64,000 nucleotides of DNA, from assembly GCA_040830725.1 (NCBI GenBank), contig JBFOMG010000023.1, positions 124,001 to 188,000 on the forward strand, given 5' to 3'. The notes beneath the pieces were generated by a model. That model searched no databases. It was not told the origin of the DNA and saw only the letters and a list, made by a program, of their open reading frames with translations. This DNA is from JAWKWH01 sp040830725. GTDB lineage: Bacteria > Pseudomonadota > Alphaproteobacteria > Rhizobiales > Rhizobiaceae. Position numbers and translations under genes: made by a program. Shown piece by piece: positions 42,483 through 51,776 of the stretch. How positions within the stretch are numbered: position 1 is the stretch's first letter; every line of letters begins with the position of its first letter.

Positions 42483-44297
42483 TTATTTGGGTTGCACACG
42501 ATAGAGCCGGATGGAGGAATTTCCGCCATCATCCGCCGGTACGAGCCATTGAGGCGCTTCGTTGCGCATCAACATTGCAAGCAATCCGCCCGGTGCCGAC
42601 CGGGCAAGGAAGCTGGACTCATCGTTGCCCGGGCAATGGGCGACAATTGTCACACCATTGCGAGATGCTGCCTGCCAGGCCTCTTCGGGACCGGCCATCA
42701 AAACATCCAGATTGGCGATATTTCCGGCGATGTTGCGGTGATACGGGCCCGCCAACACACGGTGCGGCGCGTGTTTCAACATCGCCGGGCCAATATTGGA
42801 GACAGCCGCCACAACACCCGGTTCCAGTTTCGCCAGGCCTGCGAAATCAGCGGCCCGATAGCAATCGGTTTCATTGAATGCCACATTGGCAGATTGACCA
42901 GCCACTGCCGGTGCCGGGCTGGTCAGATCTCGCAATGATTGGGCCGCCAGCGTCCAGCAAGCGTTGAGAGAGACCACCCAGGCGAATACCATGGCAAGCA
43001 TTGCTCTTGTGCCCTGGCCGGCCTGGCTTCGCTTCTCGCCAACCCAGACCGCAAGGGGAATGACAGAGAACGCCAAAGCGAAATTGCCCCCGCGAACCTG
43101 CCAGAAACTGACGAGGACCGAGACCAGCAGGAAACAACCCGCAATCAACGTTTTCTGCCTTGGAACATTCTGAAAAATATTTGCTGTCAGGACCGCCAAT
43201 GCCGCAAGTGGCGTTGCGTAATATTTGGCAAATGAAACCGGGTCGTTCAGCCAGATACTCCAAACCGGCTGAGCTTCGCCGATGCCGGACAACCAATAGG
43301 TTTGCAGCCGCTCATCCAAATCGGAATAGGGAACAGACAGGCATTGCGGATAGCCAATGACCACAATAGCCGCGAGCACGAGCGCCAATACCGCCAATGA
43401 CCAAGCCCTGGACCGCAAAGATGTGCCCGCCGCCGGCACGGCCGCAATTGCGGTCAAACCCAACCCGCCCACGATCGCAACCGACAACTGGGCCATGGAG
43501 AAAGCGTCGCAGTGCGCGACAAACCAGTTTTGCCACCCGACTGTGGCGGCATAGGTGGTGGCCGCGCCGGCGCCAAAACCGAGGCCGAAACCGGCAACCA
43601 GACCGGCTGATTCCCGGCCATTCCAGTAAAATATCGCGGCGACGCACAACCCGGCCGCAGCGACGAGCGGCAATGTTTCCATGCCGGTAGCCAATGTCAG
43701 CGCCATCCAGCCGCCGGCGGCAGCGCCACTGCGCCAGCCAGAACCGGCGAGGAGCATCCACATCGCCAGCAGGCAAAGGGTCAATTGCATATTGTGATGA
43801 TCAAAGGCACCGGGTGCGAAGATGCCAATCGAGTACAGGCTCATCAAGCCGATAAGCGTGGCCGGGAACATGGCTTGATCCCCGCCCACGATTCGCGCCG
43901 AGCGCATAACCGACAGGATAGCAACGGCAAGAAGCATGGTCGGCCAGACAATGCCTGCCGCCCACTCACCGTGTGCAGTTGATCCGGATATTGCCTGCAC
44001 AAGGACAATGATGGCGGCAACCGGAAGATCGACGATGCGCGACCAGTGCATCTCGAAACCGCCGTCGGGGCCCATCCGGTATTGAAAATAATCAAACCAG
44101 CCCTGCCCAGCCAACAGGTCGCGAATTTGGACAATGCGCATTGCACTGTCATTGTCATTCGGCCAATTGAACGCGGTGCCATCGGCAAGCGCCGGAACAA
44201 GCGCCAGCAAGGCGAGCAAAACGGCCATCAGTGTATCGCGGCCCATCGTGTGACCGGATTTCCGTTCAGCAGTGGCGGTTGTCAGATGAAGTGCCAT
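42483..44297 (-). CDS. Polytopic membrane protein, GT-C glycosyltransferase-like
   Basis: This 604-residue protein has about a dozen membrane segments. The first loop reads NWPNDNDSAMRIVQIRDLL and resembles the acidic D-x-D loop of GT-C enzymes such as oligosaccharyl transferase. A later loop has HHNMQLTLCLLAMW, and the C-terminal 130 residues look periplasmic (FNETDCYRAADFAGLAKLEPG). I do not recognise a named family. Neighbouring GtrA and GT2 genes support a role in envelope polysaccharide or lipid glycosylation. The start at 44297 is uncertain, and 44246 is also possible. Confidence 0.7.
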   Translation of the reverse strand: MALHLTTATAERKSGHTMGRDTLMAVLLALLALVPALADGTAFNWPNDNDSAMRIVQIRDLLAGQGWFDYFQYRMGPDGGFEMHWSRIVDLPVAAIIVLVQAISGSTAHGEWAAGIVWPTMLLAVAILSVMRSARIVGGDQAMFPATLIGLMSLYSIGIFAPGAFDHHNMQLTLCLLAMWMLLAGSGWRSGAAAGGWMALTLATGMETLPLVAAAGLCVAAIFYWNGRESAGLVAGFGLGFGAGAATTYAATVGWQNWFVAHCDAFSMAQLSVAIVGGLGLTAIAAVPAAGTSLRSRAWSLAVLALVLAAIVVIGYPQCLSVPYSDLDERLQTYWLSGIGEAQPVWSIWLNDPVSFAKYYATPLAALAVLTANIFQNVPRQKTLIAGCFLLVSVLVSFWQVRGGNFALAFSVIPLAVWVGEKRSQAGQGTRAMLAMVFAWVVSLNACWTLAAQSLRDLTSPAPAVAGQSANVAFNETDCYRAADFAGLAKLEPGVVAAVSNIGPAMLKHAPHRVLAGPYHRNIAGNIANLDVLMAGPEEAWQAASRNGVTIVAHCPGNDESSFLARSAPGGLLAMLMRNEAPQWLVPADDGGNSSIRLYRVQPK

Positions 44298-44399
44298 GAT
44301 TTCGTCAACCGTACCAGATTCTTACGCCAACCCGCGGTATTGCAGGGTAAAGTTGGTAGACAAGTCGGGACACTCAACATTTCGCAAAACGCTGATCCA

Positions 44400-44798
44400 T
44401 CATGACCTTGGGGCGAACACCCATAACGAGGACAGGATAAAGCTGGCGGCACTTGCCACCACGGTGGTAACCGCCGACATCACGAAGGGTGAAGCACCAA
44501 AATGGGTCACGGCCGTGTGGGCTGTCACCCCCGAAACAACCGCGCAACCGGCCTGCAACACGAAATAGCGCGGAAGCGTGGTTCCATGGCTTTCGCGGGA
44601 TTTGAATGTCCAACTTTTCTGTGCGGTGTAGGCAACAACAAATGCGATCGCGTAAGCAAGCGCACTGCCTGAGAACGGTGCCATACCGAGGATCACGAAC
44701 AGATAGGCCAGTACAAACAGGAGCACCGCCGCTCCCACTCCGACGATCAGAAATCGGACAAGACGCCCTTGGTCATTGATGAGGAGATAGGTTGTCAT
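44400..44798 (-). CDS. GtrA family membrane protein
   Basis: This 132-residue protein has four membrane segments typical of GtrA: LVRFLIVGVGAAVLLFVLAY, then AYAIAFVVAYTAQKSWTFKS. GtrA-type proteins move or position lipid-linked sugars across the inner membrane for polymer modification. The ATG at 44798 overlaps the stop of the glycosyltransferase gene (ATGA), so the two form a flippase-transferase pair. A longer frame upstream reads through that gene. Confidence 0.9.
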   Translation of the reverse strand: MTTYLLINDQGRLVRFLIVGVGAAVLLFVLAYLFVILGMAPFSGSALAYAIAFVVAYTAQKSWTFKSRESHGTTLPRYFVLQAGCAVVSGVTAHTAVTHFGASPFVMSAVTTVVASAASFILSSLWVFAPRS

Positions 44799-46033
44799 GC
44801 GGCCTGTTTTTCGATCGACGGCCCGTCCGGCGATTTGAATTTGCCGCTCAGCACCGGAATTTGAAGCACACCCAGCAGGAAGGCGGAGAAGAACAATTGC
44901 AAGGCGATGACAATCAGGGTCAGTCCAAGAACGACGACGCGCGGAATCATCGGATTGACAAGGGAACCGAAGCCGACGCCGGCCCATGTGAAAACCGCAT
45001 AACCAAAGAACAGGAAACCGGCAGCCAGGCAGATAGCGGCATTCATGGCCAGACGGTCGGTGCTGATATTGTCCTTGATCCAGTCAGACCGGGAGTTGGC
45101 AGGCAGGATGCCGGTCATGTCGGCGTAGTAGCGCGAAAGCACCCCGAAGGTGGTCAACTGGATGCCCGTTGCGACCATGAAACAGGATGCAACATAGGCA
45201 TTGAGATCGAGCTGGATACCGGTGCCAACTTGCAGTGGGCCGAAAAACAACAGTGCAGACAACAGCATGCCGAATGCGCACAATATTGTGCCCGGAATGA
45301 AGAACAGCCAGCGCGGATTGTACATCAGCAAGAATTTCAGATGTCTCCAGCCGTCGCGCCAGGAGCGCAAATGCGGAGGCCGGCTGCGGCCGTCCGGTTT
45401 GAGCGTCGTCGGGACCTCATCCATGCGCAATTCGGCAAGTGAACTGCGAACCACCATTTCTGATGCGAATTCCATTCCGGTTGTACGAAGATCAAGCGCC
45501 CGAATGCTTTCGGCATTGAAACCGCGCAGGCCGCAATGAAAGTCGCCAACCTTGATCTTGAAGAACAGCCTGCCGATGAAACTCAGCACCGGGTTCCCCA
45601 GATATCGGTGCAGCGGCGGCATGGCGCCGGCTGAAATACCGCCCTTGAAGCGGTTTCCCATGACCAGGTCTGCGCCATCACGCAATCTTTCGACAAAGGC
45701 GCTCAGATCGCTGAATTCGTAGGAATCATCGGCGTCACCCATAATGATGTAACGCCCGCGGGCTGCGGCAATGCCGCCAAGAAGTGCGGCTCCGTAGCCT
45801 TTTTGCGAGACAGGGACCACCCGTGCACCTAGCCGTTCTGCAATCTCCTGGGAGCCGTCGGTGCTGCCATTGTCGGCGATCAGTACCTCACCGTCGACTC
45901 CTGCCTTCTCCAGGTAACCCTTGGCCTTGGTGATACAAATCTCAAGCGTTTCGGCCTCGTCGAGGCACGGCATCAGGATCGTCAGCTCAAGCTCTTCCGA
46001 TTTGGCCTTGGCCAGGGGTGTAACGCTGCTCAT
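44795..46033 (-). CDS. GT2 family glycosyltransferase with C-terminal membrane segments
   Basis: This 412-residue protein has an N-terminal DPM1-like GT2 domain (ILMPCLDEAETLE, VLIADNGSTDGSQEIAE, GDADDSYEF, DFHCGLRGFNAESIR) and four hydrophobic segments in the C-terminal 170 residues. It should load a sugar onto polyprenyl phosphate, to be used by GtrA and a GT-C enzyme. The gene pair and the GT-C-like protein beyond it are co-directional with short gaps. Confidence 0.9.
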   Translation of the reverse strand: MSSVTPLAKAKSEELELTILMPCLDEAETLEICITKAKGYLEKAGVDGEVLIADNGSTDGSQEIAERLGARVVPVSQKGYGAALLGGIAAARGRYIIMGDADDSYEFSDLSAFVERLRDGADLVMGNRFKGGISAGAMPPLHRYLGNPVLSFIGRLFFKIKVGDFHCGLRGFNAESIRALDLRTTGMEFASEMVVRSSLAELRMDEVPTTLKPDGRSRPPHLRSWRDGWRHLKFLLMYNPRWLFFIPGTILCAFGMLLSALLFFGPLQVGTGIQLDLNAYVASCFMVATGIQLTTFGVLSRYYADMTGILPANSRSDWIKDNISTDRLAMNAAICLAAGFLFFGYAVFTWAGVGFGSLVNPMIPRVVVLGLTLIVIALQLFFSAFLLGVLQIPVLSGKFKSPDGPSIEKQAA

Positions 46034-46241
46034 GTGTTTCCTGCCGAATTGTCAGTTTCCCGGCGGCGCAAAGCCGCTCTTGTGTGCCCGCAAACTGCCC
46101 GCAAAGGATTAAGATTTTGATGACACGAAGATGCGGCCATTCACCCGATAACTGAAATGGAGTGATTTCATCTGGAAATCATTGGCAGCCGGGCGGCGGC
46201 AGGTTACAGAGCACTGGAAGTAGCGATCCGTGGAGCAACCA

Positions 46242-47186
46242 ATGCCGCTCGATATTGCCATTCAGATGGACCATGTTTCGACCCTGGACATCAAAGGGGA
46301 TACGACATTTGCCCTGGCGCTGGAGGCACAGGCGCGCGGACACAGGCTGTTCCATTACACACCGGACCAGCTCTCCCAGCGTGACGGCGTTGTCAGTGCG
46401 GTCGGCGAGACGATGATAGTGCGCGATGTCGAGGGCAGCCATTTTGAACTGTCGGAGCCTCGCAAGCAGGATTTGGCCGAAGTCGACGTCGTGCTGCTCA
46501 GGCAGGATCCGCCATTCGACATGAATTACATCACAACCACCCATGTTCTGGAGCGCATCCATCCGGATACATTGGTGGTCAATGATCCGGCCTGGGTCCG
46601 CAACAGTCCGGAGAAGATTTTCGTCACCGAGTTCCCGGATTTGATGCCGGAAACCCTGATTACCAAGGATCCTGCCGAGGTCGACGCGTTTCGCCGCGAG
46701 TTCGGCGATATCATCATCAAACCACTTTACGGCAATGGCGGTGCAGGTGTCTTTCACCTGCGTGATGGCGACCGCAACATGACGTCGCTGCTGGAGATGT
46801 TTGAACAGATGTATCGCGAGCCATTCATCATTCAGCGATACCTGAACGATGTACGCGAAGGCGACAAGCGCATCATCCTGATCGAGGGCGAGGCGGCCGG
46901 CGCCATCAACCGAATTCCGGCCGAAACCGACGCGCGTTCCAACATGCATGTCGGCGGTCGGGCCGTGGAAACAGAATTGACCGAGCGGGAGCGCGAAATC
47001 TGTTCGCGCATCGGTCCGGCACTCAGAGACCGGGGATTTACGCTCGTCGGCATCGACGTCATCGGCGGACTGCTGACCGAGATCAACGTCACGTCACCGA
47101 CGGGAATCAGGGAAGTGAAGCGATTCGGGGGCGCCGATATTGCCGGCTTGTTCTGGGATGCGGTGGAAGCGCGGGCGCGCGGATAA
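46242..47186 (+). CDS. gshB: Glutathione synthetase
   Basis: This 314-residue ATP-grasp enzyme has the GshB features IAIQMDHVSTLDIKGDTTF, LRQDPPFDMNYITTTH, DIIIKPLYGNGGAGVF, PFIIQRYL and EINVTSPTGIREV. It joins gamma-glutamylcysteine and glycine. The ATG at 46242 has GGAG 6 bases upstream, and GTG 46230 is not preferred. It is followed by yifB after 173 bases, a common alphaproteobacterial neighbour. Confidence 0.95.
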   Translation: MPLDIAIQMDHVSTLDIKGDTTFALALEAQARGHRLFHYTPDQLSQRDGVVSAVGETMIVRDVEGSHFELSEPRKQDLAEVDVVLLRQDPPFDMNYITTTHVLERIHPDTLVVNDPAWVRNSPEKIFVTEFPDLMPETLITKDPAEVDAFRREFGDIIIKPLYGNGGAGVFHLRDGDRNMTSLLEMFEQMYREPFIIQRYLNDVREGDKRIILIEGEAAGAINRIPAETDARSNMHVGGRAVETELTEREREICSRIGPALRDRGFTLVGIDVIGGLLTEINVTSPTGIREVKRFGGADIAGLFWDAVEARARG

Positions 47187-47359
47187 TCCGCCGGGAATGT
47201 TCACCTGACACAACCGCCTGCACGTTAATTACACTTTTTACGCTATTTTGTTTTTATTATGTTCTTGATTTGATCCCAATTCTGTGATTGAGTTCGCGGA
47301 TAGGTTTATGATTATCCTTGGTGCACGTGTTTTCTGGTTGCAACCTGGGGGAGGCGGAC

Positions 47360-48895
47360 ATGGTTTCACGGGTGCGGACAGTCGCTTTCCACGGCATTGA
47401 TGCCGTACCGGTCGATGTGCAGGTGATGGTCGCCCCCGGCAAGGTCAACATGCATATTGTCGGCCTTCCCGACAAAGCGGTTGCGGAGAGCCGTGAACGA
47501 GTGCAAGCGGCTTTACATGCATCCGGATTGTCGATGCCGGCAAAAAAAGTCACCGTCAATCTCGCGCCTGCCGACCTTCCTAAGGAAGGCAGCCACTACG
47601 ACCTGCCGATTGCATTGGGCCTGATGGCCGCGCTTGGGGCGCTGCCGGGTGATGCCCTCGGCGAATACATGGTGTTGGGGGAGCTTTCGCTGGACGGCAC
47701 CATTGCGCCGGTTGCCGGAGCGTTGCCGGCGGCGATCGGCGCCAATGCGCAAGGCCTTGGCCTCATCTGCCCGCATTCCAGTGGTCCTGAGGCGGCATGG
47801 GCCGGTGCCAACATGGACATTCTGGCGCCGCGCAGCCTGATCGCCATGGCCAACCATTTCAGGGGCACACAGGTGTTGTCACGTCCGGAGGCCAAAGTGC
47901 GGGCCGCGGCAACGGGATTGCCAGACCTGGCTGATATCAAGGGCCAGGAAACAGCAAAGCGCGCGCTCGAAGTCGCGGCGGCCGGTGGGCACAACCTGAT
48001 CATGGTCGGTCCGCCCGGATCCGGCAAATCAATGCTGGCACAGCGTCTGCCGTCAATCCTGCCGCCATTGTCGCCAAAAGAACTGCTGGATGTGTCGATG
48101 ATTGCGTCCGTGGCCGGGGAATTGGCCGACGGCAAACTGTCTGACCGGCGGCCGTTCCGGGCGCCGCACCACTCAGCGTCGATGGCTGCCATGGTTGGCG
48201 GTGGTCTTCGGGTACGCCCGGGCGAAGTGTCGCTGGCCCATCATGGAGTGCTGTTTCTCGACGAGTTTCCCGAATTTGTGCCGCAAGTGCTGGACTCGCT
48301 GCGCCAACCACTGGAAACCGGCGAGTGCGTGATTGCACGCGCAAATCATCGGGTCAGTTATCCGGCGCAAATCCAGTTGATCGCAGCGATGAACCCCTGC
48401 CGCTGCGGAATGTCAGGCGAACCGGGATATCAATGCGCGCGAGGTCAACGTTGCCGCAGCGAGTATCTTGGCCGCATTTCGGGACCGCTGCTGGACCGCA
48501 TTGACCTGAGGATCGAGGTGCCGGCGGTCATGGCACCCGATCTCATTCAACCAGCAACCGGTGAATCGAGCGAAGTGGTGGCCGCGCGCGTCGCCAGCGC
48601 CCGGCAACGCCAGGCTGAACGTTTCTCAGGGCTTGGCATGGCGGAGGGCACGACCAACGCCCATTGCTCCGCATCGCTGATCGAAAAAATTGCCGAGCCG
48701 GATGCAGCCGGGCGTGCGCTGCTTGGCGAGGCGAGCGAGAAACTGCAGTTCTCAGCCCGCGCCTATCATCGGATACTGAAAGTAGCGCGTACATTGGCCG
48801 ATCTTGACGGCGCAGATATTGTCGGCCGGATCCACCTCGCTGAAGCCATATCCTACCGGACAAATGCCGCCGCGCCCGTGCGCAACGCAGCCTAG
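47360..48895 (+). CDS. yifB: YifB/ComM family AAA+ Mg chelatase-like ATPase
   Basis: This 511-residue protein has the N-terminal YifB domain (VRTVAFHGIDAVPVDVQ), Walker A GPPGSGKSML, Walker B VLFLDEFPEF and the Mg-chelatase-like C-terminal part (FSARAYHRILKVARTLADL). A Cys-rich stretch (NPCRCGMSGEPGYQC) is typical. ComM homologues are helicases that extend strand exchange in natural transformation. The start is the ATG 47360 with GGGGGAGG before it. Confidence 0.93.
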   Translation: MVSRVRTVAFHGIDAVPVDVQVMVAPGKVNMHIVGLPDKAVAESRERVQAALHASGLSMPAKKVTVNLAPADLPKEGSHYDLPIALGLMAALGALPGDALGEYMVLGELSLDGTIAPVAGALPAAIGANAQGLGLICPHSSGPEAAWAGANMDILAPRSLIAMANHFRGTQVLSRPEAKVRAAATGLPDLADIKGQETAKRALEVAAAGGHNLIMVGPPGSGKSMLAQRLPSILPPLSPKELLDVSMIASVAGELADGKLSDRRPFRAPHHSASMAAMVGGGLRVRPGEVSLAHHGVLFLDEFPEFVPQVLDSLRQPLETGECVIARANHRVSYPAQIQLIAAMNPCRCGMSGEPGYQCARGQRCRSEYLGRISGPLLDRIDLRIEVPAVMAPDLIQPATGESSEVVAARVASARQRQAERFSGLGMAEGTTNAHCSASLIEKIAEPDAAGRALLGEASEKLQFSARAYHRILKVARTLADLDGADIVGRIHLAEAISYRTNAAAPVRNAA

Positions 48896-49051
48896 CTTCA
48901 GGACCCTGGTGCCGGGCACAATGCTCGTCTCAATGCGACTTTTGCGCTATTGTGATTGGCATGCGATCAGTGAACACGCTGTTGACCGATCGGGGCTGTG
49001 ACTGCCGGTTGATCGGCACTACATAGTGGCGGAACAATCAGGAAAACGGCA

Positions 49052-49972
49052 ATGTCGATCAGACCAATCAAGCAAATAAGCTCGGCCCAACCCGCCATCG
49101 AAGGTGCCGGCGTGCATCTGCACCGCGCCTTTGGCTTCGGTGATCCTTCGCTCGCCGATCCGTTCCTGCTGTTCGATGATTTCCGCAACGAACGGCCGGA
49201 AGATTATCTGAACGGCTTCCCGTGGCATCCGCACCGCGGCATTGAAACCATCACCTATGTGCTCTCGGGAACGGTCGAACATGGTGACAGCCTTGGCAAC
49301 AAGGGAACGCTGGGTGCGGGCGATGTGCAATGGATGACCGCGGGCAGCGGTATCATGCACCAGGAGATGCCGAAAGGCGATGATCGGGGCCGCATGCATG
49401 GGTTCCAGCTTTGGGCCAATCTGCCGGCGTCGCAGAAAATGACCTCGCCGCGTTACCAGGACGTTGAATCCAAGGATATTCCCGAAATCATTGACGACGA
49501 CGGTACTGTGGCTCGCGTCGTCTGTGGTTCGTTCTGGGGCAAAACCGGTCCGGTGGATGGTGTCGCCGCCTCTCCGCAATATCTCGACATTTCGGTTCCA
49601 CCGGGAAAGCGCAAGATCCTGCCCGTCGACACCTACCGCAACGCATTTGCGTACATTTTCCAGGGTTCCGGCCGCTTTTCCGGAGCGTCAGACCCCAAGG
49701 GAGTGCTGGTCGAGAAGGGGCTCGGAGAGGAAGAAATATTCATCCGCGATGAAACCGGCAACCGCACGCTGGTGGTGTTTGATACCGGTGATGAGATTGT
49801 CGTGCAGGCCGGCGATGAAGGAATCCGCTTTCTGCTGGTTACCGGCGCACCGTTGCAGGAACCGGTCGCCTGGCACGGTCCGATCGTCATGAACACGCGA
49901 GAAGAACTGATTCACGCATTCAACGAACTTCGTTCCGGCTCGTTCATCAAGGAAAGTGCAGCGGGACTGTAG
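49052..49972 (+). CDS. Pirin family protein
   Basis: This 306-residue bicupin carries HLHRAFGFGDPSLADPFLLFDDF, WHPHRGIETITYVLSG, DVQWMTAGSGIMHQEMP, with the metal-binding His, His, His and Glu of pirins intact. Bacterial pirins are cytoplasmic iron proteins, some with quercetinase-like activity or redox roles. AGGAAAAC precedes the ATG. It stands alone and is unrelated to yifB upstream. Confidence 0.92.
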   Translation: MSIRPIKQISSAQPAIEGAGVHLHRAFGFGDPSLADPFLLFDDFRNERPEDYLNGFPWHPHRGIETITYVLSGTVEHGDSLGNKGTLGAGDVQWMTAGSGIMHQEMPKGDDRGRMHGFQLWANLPASQKMTSPRYQDVESKDIPEIIDDDGTVARVVCGSFWGKTGPVDGVAASPQYLDISVPPGKRKILPVDTYRNAFAYIFQGSGRFSGASDPKGVLVEKGLGEEEIFIRDETGNRTLVVFDTGDEIVVQAGDEGIRFLLVTGAPLQEPVAWHGPIVMNTREELIHAFNELRSGSFIKESAAGL

Positions 49973-50010
49973 CCCGCCGCCCATGGCTGATATTCTTATC
50001 CGTGTTCTGC

Positions 50011-50667
50011 CTAGCCCGGCTGTTTGGTTTTTCTCAGGTACGGTAGCACGGTGTCGAACTCGCCGAACTTCGCCTTGGCGTCATCGTCGGAGACAGCGGG
50101 CACGATGATGACGTCGTCGCCTTGCTGCCAGTTTGCGGGCGTTGAGACCTGATGATTGGCAGTCAGCTGGATTGAATCGATCGCACGCAGAATTTCATCG
50201 AAATTTCGCCCGGTGGTCATCGGGTAGGTGATGGTCAGCTTGACCTTTTTGTCGGGTCCGATGACGAAGACGGAACGCACTGTCGCATTATCCGCCGGCG
50301 TGCGGCCCTCCGACGTATCGCCGGCTGCTGCCGGCAGCATGTCATACAATTTTGCAACCTTCAGATCCTTGTCGCCAATCAGCGGATAGTCCACATCCTG
50401 TCCTGTCGCCGCTTTGATATCATTTTTCCACTTGTGGTGGCTTTCGACGGGATCGACCGAAATACCGATGATCTTGGCGTGGCGCTTGGCGAATTCGTCC
50501 TGAAGACCGGCCATGTAACCAAGTTCCGTCGTGCAGACCGGAGTGAAATCTTTCGGATGCGAGAACAACACGGCATAGCCGTCGCCAATCCAGTCGTGGA
50601 AATTGATCTCGCCATGGGTGGTCTCGGCAGTGAAATCAGGTGCAGTATCGTTAATGCGAAGGCTCAT
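50011..50667 (-). CDS. 1-Cys peroxiredoxin (Prx6 type)
   Basis: This 218-residue protein has the peroxidatic Cys in KDFTPVCTTELG (Cys45), the only Cys in the protein, so no resolving Cys is present. Other family parts are VDPVESHHKWKNDI, DNATVRSVFVIGPDKKV and TGRNFDEILRAIDS. It reduces peroxides with an outside reductant. GGGAGAAC lies upstream of the ATG at 50667. A longer frame to 50781 is not supported. It is divergent from ppk2. Confidence 0.92.
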   Translation of the reverse strand: MSLRINDTAPDFTAETTHGEINFHDWIGDGYAVLFSHPKDFTPVCTTELGYMAGLQDEFAKRHAKIIGISVDPVESHHKWKNDIKAATGQDVDYPLIGDKDLKVAKLYDMLPAAAGDTSEGRTPADNATVRSVFVIGPDKKVKLTITYPMTTGRNFDEILRAIDSIQLTANHQVSTPANWQQGDDVIIVPAVSDDDAKAKFGEFDTVLPYLRKTKQPG

Positions 50668-50839
50668 GGCGGTTCTCCCGAATGGTGATTGAGAATAGAT
50701 ATGATGATACCGAAAATCGGCAAGACTTGCGAGCGCGGCCTGCATCCACATGATCGTTTTACGCAGCCGCCTTTCTGCCATAATAGTTCCACTTATGCGC
50801 TATCATGATTTGTGAACGCGAAATTCACGGAGGCAATGA

Positions 50840-51757
50840 ATGAATTCAGACCGCAACGACCAGGAAATGGACTGGCTGCAGGCCGAGCTTGCCGACACGC
50901 TGGACGAGGACTACGAGCTTGAACTTTCCGAACCGGCACTGTCGCTGGAAATCCGCCGCATCTATAAAGAGACCCACCCGCCGACGATTGAGCGTAAAAC
51001 CTATTTTCGCGAACTTTTGCGGCTGCAAGCGGAACTGATCAAACTGCAGGACTGGGTTTCCTATCACAAAAAGAAACTGGTCGTCGTGTTCGAAGGCCGC
51101 GATTCGGCCGGCAAGGGCGGCGTCATCAAGCGCATTACCCAGCGCCTCAATCCACGAATTGCCCGGGTGGTAGCCTTGCCCGCACCAACCGACCGGGAGA
51201 AGACCCAGTGGTATTTCCAGCGCTATGTGCCGCATATGCCCGCCGGTGGCGAGATCGTCCTGTTCGACCGGTCCTGGTACAACCGCGCCGGTGTCGAGCG
51301 GGTGATGGGTTTTGCAACCGAAGACGAGGTGGAGGAGTTTTTCAACGACGTATCGGAGTTTGAGCGCATGCTGGTGCGGTCAGGCATCATGCTCATCAAG
51401 TACTGGTTTTCGATCACCGATGAAGAACAGCAGATGCGGTTCCTGATGCGGATTCACGATCCGCTCAAACAATGGAAACTTTCGCCGATGGATCTTCAGT
51501 CGCGTGTCCGCTGGGAACAATATACGCACGCCAAGGAAGAGATGTTGGCGAAGACCAATATACCCGAGGCACCATGGTACATTGTCGAGGGCAATGACAA
51601 GAAGCGCGCGCGGCTCAATTGCATTGATCACCTGTTACAGCAGGTTCCCTACGAACCGGTTCCGCACGAAGATGTGAAGCTGCCCGACCGGGTGTTCAAT
51701 CCCGAATATGAGCGTTCGGTTCTGCCGCATGACCTCTATGTGCCGCAGAAATATTGA
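50840..51757 (+). CDS. ppk2: Polyphosphate kinase 2
   Basis: This 305-residue PPK2 has Walker A GRDSAGKGG (near residues 86-94), the lid/base motif LPAPTDREKTQWYFQRY and Walker B DRSWYNRAGVE, with FSITDEEQQMRF and MRIHDPLKQWKLSPMD. It transfers phosphate between polyphosphate and nucleotides (class I likely). GGAGG at 50829-50833 fixes the start. Confidence 0.93.
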   Translation: MNSDRNDQEMDWLQAELADTLDEDYELELSEPALSLEIRRIYKETHPPTIERKTYFRELLRLQAELIKLQDWVSYHKKKLVVVFEGRDSAGKGGVIKRITQRLNPRIARVVALPAPTDREKTQWYFQRYVPHMPAGGEIVLFDRSWYNRAGVERVMGFATEDEVEEFFNDVSEFERMLVRSGIMLIKYWFSITDEEQQMRFLMRIHDPLKQWKLSPMDLQSRVRWEQYTHAKEEMLAKTNIPEAPWYIVEGNDKKRARLNCIDHLLQQVPYEPVPHEDVKLPDRVFNPEYERSVLPHDLYVPQKY

Positions 51758-51776
51758 GTAAAGTTCAAATACCTTT

